Source: Symsagittifera roscoffensis (lineage: Eukaryota > Xenacoelomorpha > Acoela > Convolutidae). Taken from it: DNA of 64,000 nt. A model generated the notes under the pieces. It searched no databases, was not told where the DNA came from, and saw nothing but the letters and a program-made list of their open reading frames with translations. A program made the position numbers and the translations under genes. Below, piece by piece: positions 8,379 through 18,304 of the stretch. The stretch spans positions 16,371,840 through 16,435,839 of the forward strand of contig NC_087070.1 of assembly GCF_963678635.1 (NCBI RefSeq). The letters are read 5' to 3'. How positions within the stretch are numbered: the stretch's first letter is position 1; each line of letters begins with the position of its first letter.

Positions 8379-11300
8379 TTAAAGTTGTTTTTGAAATTCA
8401 ACTTTCTTTAATATTTTAGATTGTGGGATGAATAATTTATAATTTTTACGTGGTTGATTTCTAAGTCGTGAAGACTCTCTATGTTCTGATTTGTCGATTT
8501 GTTCTTGGGGTATTATTTGTTCTGTCATTTTTCTATTTTTTCTTTCTTTTTGAGATGTATTTTGATCTAGATTTTTTGTATTGTTTTTTGTGGTGGTTGA
8601 TTTTGTTATTTGGTTTTTGAGGTGAAAATCTTTTTGTTTCTTCGTTGTATTTTTCGTATGTGGGTCATTTTGAATAACTTGTAAACCTGTAAAAGAATAT
8701 AACTGAGTTAGTTCGCGGAGTGCGTATTCTTTTGGATAATAAGGTAATAGGTTATTTCGGTGTTGAACGATTTCTTTTTTGTCTGTGTCGGTGATTTTAT
8801 ATGTGACATCAGTGGGTTTTGCAATTATTTGGTATGGTCCTTTACGAAGGGGTTGTAATTTTTTTGAAATTCCTTTTTGAGTATTAAAATTGGGTATTAA
8901 AACAAATGTTCCAATTTTTAAATCGGAGGCTGGTGTAAAGCGTGAATTTATTTGTTCATTAATGTTTTGCCTTTGTAACAACTTTTTTGTTACTTTTTGG
9001 TAAATTTCATTGTGTTTTTTATCTCTGTTTAAAATCCATTCGGTGTGTGTACCGGAGGCTAGTTTAAGAATTTGTGGGTGATGAAAATGATCTTCATCGT
9101 GTGTATGTAATGGTAGGTTATAACAGATTGAGTCTTTATTTGGTTGACAATAACCTTGTGCGTTTTTATGAGAGTTTGCTGTAAACATTATTGGTTTGCG
9201 TGGCTTTTGGTTAAAAACCATTTCATATGGTGACATTCCTAGAGTTGTCGTAATTTGTGAATTATATGCTAAGGGAAATAATTTTACATCTGCTGACCAT
9301 TCGGTGTATCTTGTACCATTTCCATTGATGATACATCTGAGATATTCTTGTAATGAACGGTTCATACCTTCGACTAAGCCGTTTGTCCAAGGTGCGTGAG
9401 ATGTACGTGGTTTGTGTTTAATGTTATATAAATGACATAGTGTAATGATTTCATTATTAATGAATTCTGTACCGTTGTCTGTAACTAAAATTTCTGGTAG
9501 TCCGAATTTGGCTATCCAGTGTTCATAGAGTGTTGTGTAAGCGTAATAAGCGTTACAATGTGGTACTGGGTTAAGTGCTACATAATGTGTAAATGCGTCA
9601 ACAATTACCATGATGTAGGAGTTTCCTTCTGATGAGGGTGAAATTGGTCCTTTAGTATCAAATGAGATACGATGGTTAAAGTACAAACTTTGTCCTTTAA
9701 AATCTTGTTTTTGTGCTATTTGTTTTTGATTTGGGTAAGGTTTATTTAGTTGACAAACTATACAGTCATTGCATAGTACTTTTATCCAAATTGGTGCATT
9801 TGGGAAATAAAAGTTTTGTATAAAATTTGAATATGTTTTCTCTGATCCAGAGTGTCCTTTAATATTTTGTGTATGTGAAATATTAAAAGCTATGAGAATC
9901 ATACTTAGAGGGAGACAGGGAACTGTAGATTCATTTAATTTGTATTCTAGAAGGTCTGTGTTTTCGTTAATTGTTGTATTATTGAACTTTCGAAAATATC
10001 GGAGGAGTGTTTTATTTCCTAAAATAGTTGTATCTGCCTTGACGGGTTTAGTTTTATATTTGTGCCATGATTTTAGTTGTCTAATTACTGGGTCAAGATT
10101 TTGGTATTGTTTTAATGTTGAAATTGTAATTGTTTCTGTTGGGGGGAGAAATATGTTTTCAATTTCTAATTTAGATAAGGTTATTGTATCAAGTGGGTCA
10201 TGGAGATCAAAAACTTTATTTATTGTGTATTTTGAATCGTTTGTTTGTGGTCCTGATAAATTTATTTTATCAGTTAGGTTTTCTTTTTCAATTAGTGGAA
10301 AAAGGTCTTTTTTATGCGAGTGTTGTTTTACTCTTTTTTGTTGGGTGTTATTTTTTATCCATTGTGAATATGGGATTGGTTTAAAAGTTGATGTTCCAAG
10401 TAGATCAACTTCATAGTGATTATTTTGACAATCTAAATAAAGTGGGAAGTGTTGTAGATTGTTTATCTGTGATTGTTCAACGTCAGTTTTTACTGCATAT
10501 TTGCATTCTAGTCGGGGTGATGTTTCATTTTCTGCAAGGTAGAATTTTATATTTTTTGGTATTTTAACTGTGGTTTTACGTGTAAGTAATTCAGGTGGTG
10601 TATTTCGACTTAATGTGTCTGGTAATGCAAGATTTTTTCCTGCGGTCCAAACTATATGTAAGTTTGGGAATTTCATTAAAATTAATTGAAATCTATAAAC
10701 TCGGTGGTTTGGATTAGACTTTTGTGTAAAAAGAAAGATGATTGGTTTATGGTCTGTGAATAGAACTGTGGGATGTTTTGATCCAAGTATCAGAAATTCA
10801 TATTCTGTTAGTGTATATATTATGGCTGTACATTCTCTCATTAGATTTGAGAGTCGTAGCTCTGCTTGAGTGAATAATCGAGAATTTGCTGATATGAGGT
10901 TCATTTTATTTGTACCATTATGTGATTGTAATAATGCTGCGCCGATGCCAAAGTTCGAAGCATCGCACATTGCATAAAATGGTTGATTTGAATCTGGAAT
11001 CGTGTTTGAAATTTGTTCAGTTAGAAGTTTTTTAATTTCTTCAAATCGTGCTTGATGTTCTGTGTTCCATTCAAAATTATTTTGTTGTCTAAGTATATTA
11101 TAAAATGGTCTTAGGTATAATTGCATTTTATAGACATATTTACTTAAAAAATTCAACATTCCAAGGAATTCTTGGATTTTCTTTTTGTTTGTTGGTGGTT
11201 GAAGTTTTTGAATAGCATCAATGCGTGATTTTATTGGAGTGATTGTTTTTCTTTCTATATTATGTCCTAAGAATTTTACTCTTGTCAAAAAGAAGTGTGA

Positions 11301-12428
11301 CTTATCGGGGGCGGCCTTCAGATTTTCGTTCTGAAGTATTTGGTGATATTGTTCTAAAACATTGAACATTTCTTCTTTAGTCTGTGATTGCATAAAAACA
11401 TCGTCTAAATAGGTGATTGCGTTTTTCTTGAGTATTAGTGGTCGAAAAATTTTGCTCATAAAAGCTGAAAATGCTGCTGGTCCTATGGATATTCCATAGA
11501 AAAAGCGGTTGAATTCATACTGTTGGTTTCCAATAACAAATTGTGTTAAACGTCGCGATTGTTCATCTAATGGCATTTGATTGTATGCACTATTCATATC
11601 TGCGGTTGTAAAGTATTTTCCGTTTATTTTTGTTAAAATAACTTGTATTGGTTCAATAGGCCAATTACACTTTGATTCATCTATGAGTGAGTTGAGGTAT
11701 CTAGCGTCGAGAACGATTTTTAATGATTCTCCTTTAGCTAGAATGATAACAGGGTTGATAAATGTGTTACCTTTTGGTTGTTCTTCTTTATTTACTGGTG
11801 AGATTATATTGTATTGTTCTAAAATATCAAGTAATCTGTTCACTTTATCGTGTAAATAAATTGGTACTTTACTTGCTCTTTGTTTTTTGAAAACTGCGTC
11901 TGGTTTTAATGGGAGATGTAGTGATGAGCTGATTTTGCCAACATCAAATTTGGATGTTGCATAGACTGATGAAAATTTAATTAGCTGTTTGGCTAATTTT
12001 TCAAATTCGTCTTGTGTTATTTGTGAATGTTGGAAATTAAACATTGTTAAAAATTTCTGTTGATTCTCTGTGTAGTTATTTATGTTGAATGTCGGTTTGA
12101 AATATGGGGTTTTTGTGAAATAATCCGTATTTCTTTTTTCGTTACTTATTATATTATTTATGGATAATTCTTCATTAAGAATTGTGGATTGACAAATATC
12201 TAATAATTGGAGTATATTATTTACGCGATACGCTTTTTCGTGTATCGGTGATATTGTAGCGTTGGTTTCGCAATAGCCTAAAAGTCCTAAAGGTAGTGTT
12301 ACTTGATAGGGTGTATTGTTGTATACATGTAGAGAAATAATATCTGAATTCGAGTTTTTCAAATATTTTATTGATGAGATTGTGATTTTGAAAAACTTAT
12401 GAATAGGTTTGAATTCAAAATCTGACAT
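8379..12428 (-). CDS. pol: Pol polyprotein: reverse transcriptase, RNase H, integrase (1349 aa)
   Basis: An intact Ty3/Gypsy-type pol. Reverse transcriptase spans about residues 185-400, with the catalytic YLDD box at 340-343. RNase H spans about 485-610, with D489, E532, D559 and D604 as the likely metal ligands. An unusually long linker of about 240 residues follows. The integrase zinc domain has H852, H859, C889 and C892. The catalytic core has D924, D984 and E1020, with 35 residues between the last two. A GPY/F-type module (KGPYQI) occurs near residue 1225, then a Lys/Asn-rich tail. All catalytic residues seem present. The frame is +1 relative to gag-pro and is open for some distance upstream of the ATG, so expression may use frameshifting or reinitiation. 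Confidence 0.95.
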   Translation of the reverse strand: MSDFEFKPIHKFFKITISSIKYLKNSNSDIISLHVYNNTPYQVTLPLGLLGYCETNATISPIHEKAYRVNNILQLLDICQSTILNEELSINNIISNEKRNTDYFTKTPYFKPTFNINNYTENQQKFLTMFNFQHSQITQDEFEKLAKQLIKFSSVYATSKFDVGKISSSLHLPLKPDAVFKKQRASKVPIYLHDKVNRLLDILEQYNIISPVNKEEQPKGNTFINPVIILAKGESLKIVLDARYLNSLIDESKCNWPIEPIQVILTKINGKYFTTADMNSAYNQMPLDEQSRRLTQFVIGNQQYEFNRFFYGISIGPAAFSAFMSKIFRPLILKKNAITYLDDVFMQSQTKEEMFNVLEQYHQILQNENLKAAPDKSHFFLTRVKFLGHNIERKTITPIKSRIDAIQKLQPPTNKKKIQEFLGMLNFLSKYVYKMQLYLRPFYNILRQQNNFEWNTEHQARFEEIKKLLTEQISNTIPDSNQPFYAMCDASNFGIGAALLQSHNGTNKMNLISANSRLFTQAELRLSNLMRECTAIIYTLTEYEFLILGSKHPTVLFTDHKPIIFLFTQKSNPNHRVYRFQLILMKFPNLHIVWTAGKNLALPDTLSRNTPPELLTRKTTVKIPKNIKFYLAENETSPRLECKYAVKTDVEQSQINNLQHFPLYLDCQNNHYEVDLLGTSTFKPIPYSQWIKNNTQQKRVKQHSHKKDLFPLIEKENLTDKINLSGPQTNDSKYTINKVFDLHDPLDTITLSKLEIENIFLPPTETITISTLKQYQNLDPVIRQLKSWHKYKTKPVKADTTILGNKTLLRYFRKFNNTTINENTDLLEYKLNESTVPCLPLSMILIAFNISHTQNIKGHSGSEKTYSNFIQNFYFPNAPIWIKVLCNDCIVCQLNKPYPNQKQIAQKQDFKGQSLYFNHRISFDTKGPISPSSEGNSYIMVIVDAFTHYVALNPVPHCNAYYAYTTLYEHWIAKFGLPEILVTDNGTEFINNEIITLCHLYNIKHKPRTSHAPWTNGLVEGMNRSLQEYLRCIINGNGTRYTEWSADVKLFPLAYNSQITTTLGMSPYEMVFNQKPRKPIMFTANSHKNAQGYCQPNKDSICYNLPLHTHDEDHFHHPQILKLASGTHTEWILNRDKKHNEIYQKVTKKLLQRQNINEQINSRFTPASDLKIGTFVLIPNFNTQKGISKKLQPLRKGPYQIIAKPTDVTYKITDTDKKEIVQHRNNLLPYYPKEYALRELTQLYSFTGLQVIQNDPHTKNTTKKQKDFHLKNQITKSTTTKNNTKNLDQNTSQKERKNRKMTEQIIPQEQIDKSEHRESSRLRNQPRKNYKLFIPQSKILKKVEFQKQL

Positions 12429-12456
12429 ATAAAATTTTTGTTTGTTTTGTTTTTTA

Positions 12457-14565
12457 TCATATTGGTGAACTTGTTTTATAAATGTTTCCTGATAGTGGTT
12501 TCAGGTGTTTTCTTTGTTGGTTATATATTGGATAAAATTTTGAAAAGAATGGTGGTTGTTTATTTAATCTTTGAAAAAATGTCAGGGATGTGTTTTTTGT
12601 TTTTGTATATTTATCTTTGATTAATATATTACTATTCAAGATGTTGATTGTTGGTATATATTTAGAGATAAATGGTATTCCAATGATATTGTGTTTAATA
12701 TCAGTGATATGGAATATTTGTTTAAATGGTTTGGTTAAAATTTTGTTTTTCTCCATTGTTCTTGTGGGGAGAAGAAATAATTGAATTTTTCCATAGTTTA
12801 TCAATGTTGATCCTTGTGCTGTTGCTAGTTTACTGGAGGTTTCAAGAGGTGTTAGCTTTGGGTGTAAGGTTTTTATTTCATTCCATGTGGGAATGTTTAT
12901 TATATTTGATTCTGCTCCTGAATCAATTAAAAAATCAATTTCAAGATCTGGTGGTTGAAATTCTTTGCTTCTTGGACTTTCTAAAAGAAATGGTATTGTC
13001 CAAATTTTTTCTTTGGGTTGTTCTTTTTGTATATTTTGATAGATGTGATTTGTATTTAAGCATTTTGTTTTGTCATTCTCATTGGGTTGATTTGTAGTGG
13101 TAATTTCATTAGTTTTTTGCGTCGTCGGTGTGGAATGGATGGGTTCAATATAAGAATTGTGAAGGAGTTCTGATTGATTTTCATATATGTGTGATGAAAA
13201 TGGTTGTTCATATATAATAGGTTCATAGTCATTTTCGACTTTTATCATATTGATGGAGAGAGTGTTTTCTGTTTCACTTTCTGAGTCTGATGATTCACAG
13301 TTGATTTGATTGAGTTGTAACGTATCAGTTACTGTGTCGTCAATACCTGTGTCTTCTGATGTTGTTTCTGGATTTGATTGTACTTGATTTATATTCCTTT
13401 GATGTTTAGGTGTACTGCTTCTATGGCGATTATTAGAATTATTATAATGGTTATTATTCCTGTGTGGTGATTGGGAATAATTTCTATAACGATTATTATA
13501 ACTTGAATGTCGATTTTGTGAATTATTTCGTGATCTGTTTTGGTAATTATTGTTTGGTCTGTTATAGTTCGATCTATTATATGAGTTATTCCTTGATCGA
13601 TTGTTCGGGTAATTCTGGTTTCGGTTGTTTGAATAACTTCTATTCCGATTATAGGAGTAGTTTCTATTCCTATTGTATGATAAATTTCGTGATTGATTGG
13701 TTGGATAGTAATTATTTCTTGATTGGGAATTAGATCTAGAAACAAATCGTGTTGTGTTTGAATTTGATCTGGAGTAGTTATTTTGACTATTTGGTCTATT
13801 GTAGTGATTTTGCGATGAATTTTGTGTATTTCTTCGTTTTGGTGATCTTCCTCTATAACTTGAGTTATATGGTGATTGATTTCTTGTATAATTTGTATTG
13901 TTCGGGAGTGGTTTTCCTGAACTGTTGTTGCTGTACACAGTTTTGTTTGGTAGATTTTGATCTTTTTTCATGTATTGATAGAATGATTTATTTGGTTCTT
14001 TATATTTTTGAGGTTTATTTTGATTGTCTTGCTGTTTTTGTCTACATTCAGAAATACTATGTCCGTATCGTCGGCAATAATTACACCATTTTTTGAAAGA
14101 TGGTTTGCCTTTAAAGTTTGGGTGTTTTTCGTAAATATTGAGTATTTCAGTGATTTTTTCAACTAGGTCTGTATCTGATTCCTGTATATTGTTTATACTT
14201 GTGGTATTTGTTTCGATTCGGTTAACATATTGTAATTTCAGATTTTCTGTTTCTTCGAGTTTCATTGTGATTTCTGCTTGTTCTAGTTTGTCTACTAGTT
14301 TTCGAAAATCTAAATCGGGTTCTCGAATTGAAGAAGGATGGGATGCTCTCTTTTTTATTGCTATTTTTCTTAATTGCGGTGTTAAGGTCATCATTAAGAA
14401 TTCTGTCATCTTTGTGTTTTTATAGTCGTGTGTATTTAATGAATATGCTTTTCGAACTAGTGTTTCGATGCGTACTGCTAATTGCTTGATGGTTTCGTTT
14501 GGTAATCTGCGAATTTCATTACATAAAACTCTTTGTTGTTGTTTGTTTCTTTCGGAGTCAAACAT
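12457..14565 (-). CDS. gag-pro: Gag C-terminal part (zinc knuckle) and aspartic protease, 702 aa
   Basis: This is the second half of a gag-protease frame, in the same frame as the upstream ORF and separated from it by one TAA. Residues 1 to about 105 continue a capsid-like region. A CCHC zinc knuckle lies at C161, C164, H169, C174. Residues about 180-405 are extremely rich in Asn, Arg, Ser and Tyr, with repeated N-R-N-Y and S-R-N units, and suit nucleic-acid binding. The retropepsin active-site triplet is D548-S549-G550 in a typical hydrophobic context, with a following flap-like and IIG segment. It ends at TGA 12459-12457, 28 bases before the pol ATG and in a different frame. The ATG at 14565 is probably internal to gag rather than a genuine start. 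Confidence 0.85.
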   Translation of the reverse strand: MFDSERNKQQQRVLCNEIRRLPNETIKQLAVRIETLVRKAYSLNTHDYKNTKMTEFLMMTLTPQLRKIAIKKRASHPSSIREPDLDFRKLVDKLEQAEITMKLEETENLKLQYVNRIETNTTSINNIQESDTDLVEKITEILNIYEKHPNFKGKPSFKKWCNYCRRYGHSISECRQKQQDNQNKPQKYKEPNKSFYQYMKKDQNLPNKTVYSNNSSGKPLPNNTNYTRNQSPYNSSYRGRSPKRRNTQNSSQNHYNRPNSQNNYSRSNSNTTRFVSRSNSQSRNNYYPTNQSRNLSYNRNRNYSYNRNRSYSNNRNQNYPNNRSRNNSYNRSNYNRPNNNYQNRSRNNSQNRHSSYNNRYRNYSQSPHRNNNHYNNSNNRHRSSTPKHQRNINQVQSNPETTSEDTGIDDTVTDTLQLNQINCESSDSESETENTLSINMIKVENDYEPIIYEQPFSSHIYENQSELLHNSYIEPIHSTPTTQKTNEITTTNQPNENDKTKCLNTNHIYQNIQKEQPKEKIWTIPFLLESPRSKEFQPPDLEIDFLIDSGAESNIINIPTWNEIKTLHPKLTPLETSSKLATAQGSTLINYGKIQLFLLPTRTMEKNKILTKPFKQIFHITDIKHNIIGIPFISKYIPTINILNSNILIKDKYTKTKNTSLTFFQRLNKQPPFFSKFYPIYNQQRKHLKPLSGNIYKTSSPI

Positions 14566-14577
14566 TTTTGAAAATTC

Positions 14578-16614
14578 TTATGTAAACCTTTTCCAATTTG
14601 ATTTTATTTCTATAGGCAATACTGAAAACCATTTTTGGGCTGCGCCGTCTAAAGTTGTTTGTATCAACGCTGTGCGTCGATGTATCCAGTTTTGATGTAG
14701 TGGCGTATTAATTGGTTCAGGTCCTATATTTAAAATCAAATTTGCTGTTACTGCATTTAAATAGTCTTCTACAGAATATTCAGGGTCTGTTCCTGTGAAT
14801 ACCATTAAAGGTTTGTTTGATGTTATTGATGATCTACCCATAAGGTATGGATTCATTGTCATTTGTAATGATTCTGCTGCATTTGGCATTTGAGAAAAAT
14901 TTGAAAAATGATTTCTTGTTATTTCGTGTTGTTGAAGATAATATGGGAGTGGTATTTCATTTTGCATTTGTGTTGGTTGATACGAGTGTGCAATAATTGG
15001 GTTTTGTTGCTGAATTGGTTGAAAATATTGTGTATTAATTGGGTTTTGTTGTTGAATTGGTTGTTGATTTTGTGTATCTGTCGGTTGTGGAGAAAAAATT
15101 CTATGATTTGTATGTGGTTTCTGTACTCCTTGTCCACGATATTCTTGATTATAGGGTGCAAATATATCTGGTTGTAAGAAATCATCATCTGAGGATAAGT
15201 AATCCATTTGATAAGACGTTTGTTTTTTATTTTTATTTTGCTGGAAAAATGGATAATTTTCACTACGATCCTGTGGAGGATGTAAATTTGTTTGGAAATT
15301 TACTGAATTAGGTTGTGCTATTGGGTTATCCCAGTTCCGAGATCTTGTATAAATACTAAAATTTTTTCGTGGTTGATAATTTGTTTTTGATGGATGTGTG
15401 TAATTATAATTATGGTCTGCAAAATTGTTTCTAGTGAACGTTTTGCGTGTTTTTGGCGGTATTGTCATGGGTCTGTATGTTTGGTAATCCATGTGTGAAT
15501 ATTTTGGGGCAACCGAAGGTTTGACGGTTGATTGTAAGGTTACTTGTGTTTGTGAAGGGTTTGTATTTCTTGGTGTTGTTAAATTTGGACGTATTGGTGA
15601 AATACTTTGTTGTGTAGTTGTTGTATGTACGATTTCTTCATTTATGAAGTGTGATGGTGTCTGGATATCTTGTTGAGTGAGATCTCTAGTTCCATTGAGG
15701 TTTTCAATGTGTATGACTGTGGAGTTTAAACTATTATTTTGCATATCGGGTAAAAATGTATTATAGTTTAATGGTGTTGCATCAATGGTTAATGGTATTA
15801 CTCTTACATAATCTCTTACATAAGATATCGTACTTATTGCTTGACTTGAGATTGATTGTGGGAAGTTTATGAATGCGGGGTGAGACCATTCGGGGTCCCA
15901 AACATAGTCTGATTGTTCTGTGATGGCAGTATCATCGTTTGAGTTTTGGGGTCTAAAATTTTTTCTTGCTTGTGAAATTAAATCAATATTATGTGTGAAA
16001 TAATCTATTATGAACCATGCCAAAATTTTTTGTAAGTCGTGTTTTGTATGTTGTGAAACTTCATCTTTCGTGAAATTTTCTTTAATTATATTTAGAAAAC
16101 TAGAGAGTAGTGTGATTTCATGTCGTACTCTTATATGTTTAGATGTTTCTGTCGGTGAGACATTTGGTATCTGGATTTCGTTTTCTAATATCGAGATATA
16201 ACTATATATTATTGCAAAAACTTCATTAGTGAATATGGAGTTTGCTCTTTGTGGGTTATGATATTGTATGCTTTTTATATATTCTGAGAATACTTTTGAG
16301 AATTCTAAATCAAGGTCGTCTGTTTGAATTACATATTTGCTGTGATTCTGGTTTGGTGAGTTGAATTCTATGGAGTAGATTCCGTATTGTTGTGTTAAGT
16401 TACATATATCTTTTAGATAATGATCGATAATTTGTCTTTTGATTTTTACATCTGGGAACTCTGTTTTACATGGATTGATTCCGGGTTCAAATAAATTTAA
16501 AAGTAAATTTTTGCAAAATATATGCTGTCCTCTATCAGTGGTTGCATCTACTATAAAGGGGAAGATATCATCATCATCTGGACTTTCTTCACCTGGGGTG
16601 TGTGTTGAGCTCAT
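14578..16614 (-). CDS. gag: Gag N-terminal and capsid part, 678 aa, ended by an in-frame TAA
   Basis: The ORF starts at an ATG 26 nt inside the preceding basic ORF. An in-frame TAA lies about 24 nt upstream of this ATG, which favours it as the start. Residues 1 to about 300 are a mixed sequence with no named domain. The middle is Gln/Asn/Pro-rich with repeated PIQQQNPI-like units. The last about 90 residues (a YLNAV...AAQKWF pattern) look like the start of a Ty3/Gypsy capsid. The ORF stops at TAA 14580-14578, and the capsid pattern continues in the same frame past the stop. The TAA is therefore either a disabling mutation in this copy or a read-through site. Confidence 0.8.
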   Translation of the reverse strand: MSSTHTPGEESPDDDDIFPFIVDATTDRGQHIFCKNLLLNLFEPGINPCKTEFPDVKIKRQIIDHYLKDICNLTQQYGIYSIEFNSPNQNHSKYVIQTDDLDLEFSKVFSEYIKSIQYHNPQRANSIFTNEVFAIIYSYISILENEIQIPNVSPTETSKHIRVRHEITLLSSFLNIIKENFTKDEVSQHTKHDLQKILAWFIIDYFTHNIDLISQARKNFRPQNSNDDTAITEQSDYVWDPEWSHPAFINFPQSISSQAISTISYVRDYVRVIPLTIDATPLNYNTFLPDMQNNSLNSTVIHIENLNGTRDLTQQDIQTPSHFINEEIVHTTTTQQSISPIRPNLTTPRNTNPSQTQVTLQSTVKPSVAPKYSHMDYQTYRPMTIPPKTRKTFTRNNFADHNYNYTHPSKTNYQPRKNFSIYTRSRNWDNPIAQPNSVNFQTNLHPPQDRSENYPFFQQNKNKKQTSYQMDYLSSDDDFLQPDIFAPYNQEYRGQGVQKPHTNHRIFSPQPTDTQNQQPIQQQNPINTQYFQPIQQQNPIIAHSYQPTQMQNEIPLPYYLQQHEITRNHFSNFSQMPNAAESLQMTMNPYLMGRSSITSNKPLMVFTGTDPEYSVEDYLNAVTANLILNIGPEPINTPLHQNWIHRRTALIQTTLDGAAQKWFSVLPIEIKSNWKRFT

Positions 16615-17056
16615 TTTTTCGTTTGATGACTGTTAATATGTAATTATCAATGTGTCTAATTGGTTGATTCCAATTGTATAAATGTACTGGTTTGTGTTTA
16701 TATTGCTTTTTTATTCTTCTTTTTCCTCTTTTTGATGAATTTGAAGTTGTTTCTGAGTCGGAAAAATATAATTGATCGTGAATGGGGCAATTTTTATCTA
16801 TAGATTCTTTTAATTTATAAAGTTCGTCTAAACTGTTGGTTTCTGATTCTAAAAATGCGTTGCGGTTTTTGGAAAATCTTTTTCGTGTAATTTGTCTTTG
16901 TTTGGTTATTATTTTTCTTTTTAGAGTTTGTCGTTTTGTTCTGATATATCCAACTGTTTGTGTGTGTGGTGTGATTACAAGATCGTATTTTTTGTTATCT
17001 ATTTCACAATTGTGTAAAACGATTGTTTGTTTATTTCCTAGGTTTTTAAATGACAT
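16589..17056 (-). CDS. 155-aa basic ORF upstream of gag
   Basis: The first sizeable ORF of the element, ATG at 17056. It is rich in Lys and Arg (a basic stretch around residues 40-60 and a K/R cluster near 110-118) with one acidic Ser-rich patch. No Cys motif or membrane segment is evident. It overlaps the gag ORF by 26 nt, with gag in the +1 frame relative to it. Possible roles include a nucleic-acid-binding leader protein or an N-terminal extension joined to gag by frameshifting. No family is recognised. Confidence 0.55.
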   Translation of the reverse strand: MSFKNLGNKQTIVLHNCEIDNKKYDLVITPHTQTVGYIRTKRQTLKRKIITKQRQITRKRFSKNRNAFLESETNSLDELYKLKESIDKNCPIHDQLYFSDSETTSNSSKRGKRRIKKQYKHKPVHLYNWNQPIRHIDNYILTVIKRKNELNTHPR

Positions 17057-18304
17057 AAGGTTTAGGATGACGGATGCAAAAGGTTGTTAAATGATTTCTA
17101 TTACTTAGACTGTTAGTTCTTACAATTTTTTGGTTAGCTTAACCTGGGTCTATTTGTTCAGGGTTGGGGAGAAAAGTATATCGATTCCGAAGAATGATTT
17201 TATACTTTCTCGTGGCTAGTATAAGCTAAGGTGTTAACTTACTTAATCTTACTTAAGGGTAGTGATTGTGTTCAGGGTTGGAGAATAGTAAATCGATCCA
17301 CAAGGTTCAGGTATAATTAGAACGCGAGTAGTTCGTTAGATACTATTTTAAACTTACTAAGTCTAAGATTTATCTTGGGTCTGGTAAGAGGGGGGATCAA
17401 GTGAAGGATGAATAACCGAAGTTCTTCACTGTTTATCCTAATTTGAATGATTAGTTTTGTTTAAAAATTTCTATTAGTCCTGGGTTTTTAGAAAGGGTTG
17501 GATAGTGAATCGACGTTTGAGGTCGTTAGACACTAGTTAAGTGGGTGGGGGAGAACAAAGTTGTTCTTTTTGATCCAAGGATAGGCCTTGATGATCAAGT
17601 TTTAAATTTAATTAAATAGAAAATGATTTAAGATCCAAGGATAAGCCTTGATGATCTGATTTTAAAATTAAGTGAATTTAAGTTTAAATAATGATTTAAA
17701 TTTGTGTAAGGAAAAGATTTAGTGTTTTTATGATATTAGTGAGCTTATGAAGGCTGTTATGTTTAGGTGATGAAGCTGGAACAACAGGATGATTTATAAT
17801 TACTAACCATTTATTGTCATGCTACTAATTTTTATTTTGATTTTTCAATAAATATTTTTCAAACATGTTTTGTATATTACTGCAGAATTTAGGAAAACGA
17901 TCTGAGATCTTTTTATCAATCGTTATTGTATATTAATATTTGTTTAGCGCCTGAAATGATTTTGAAGATTGACTTCAAGATTTTATGTTTGCAGATGAAA
18001 ATCTAAATTCATTGCTAGTAGTATTCTAAATACAAAAGTTTGTGTTGGCTTTTGCCGAACTATCATATAACTATATGGTAAGTTTCTACTTTGTCGTATG
18101 TCGTCTCTGGTTCGAGGTCTTCTTCCAATTCCGGGTAGTTCTGTTATCGTTCGGAATATTGGCTCTGATCTATTGAGTCGTAGAGACATTTCGATTAAAT
18201 TATCGTCGTATAACATTTTGTAAATGTTTTGTCTAAATTCTAATCTATTTTTTGGTTAATTCTAAGCTATTAAGGTCTTGTTCGAGACTTATGGTCGCAC
18301 CAGA
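17057..18304 (-). other. 5' leader of the giant element, with internal repeats
   Basis: About 1.25 kb between the 5' LTR and the first ORF. Three imperfect copies of a motif AGGGTTGG-GA-A-AGTA-ATCGA (plus-strand sense) start near 17160, 17274 and 17494. A 25-bp unit at 17572-17596 recurs at 17632-17656 with one change and contains inverted CAAGG/CCTTG arms. A 77-codon ATG-initiated ORF (18216-17983, minus) just inside the leader may be an upstream ORF but has no other support. Repeated leader elements would suit packaging or dimerisation signals, which is inference. Confidence 0.55.
18285..18302 (-). other. Candidate primer-binding site
   Basis: Read on the minus strand, TGGTGCGACCATAAG begins two bases inside the proposed 5' LTR end. 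It starts with TGG, as required to pair with a tRNA CCA end. I could not match it confidently to a particular tRNA, so both the site and the inner LTR boundary are tentative. Confidence 0.35.

Noticed and set aside
9892..10416. 174-codon plus-strand ORF inside pol
   Set aside because: Antisense to the intact pol frame; composition is what the reverse strand of pol gives.
12449..12455. A-AAA-AAC slippery heptamer (minus strand) before pol
   Set aside because: It lies downstream of the gag-pro TGA and a -1 shift would give the wrong frame; pol is +1 relative to gag-pro.
12438..13745. Plus-strand ORFs and a 118-codon out-of-frame minus ORF within gag-pro
   Set aside because: Shadows of the repetitive Asn/Arg tract and protease region in other frames.
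18296..18302. Complete tRNA gene suggested by TTCGA followed by CCA near 18282-18302
   Set aside because: The flanking bases do not form a T-arm; kept only as a weak primer-site candidate.
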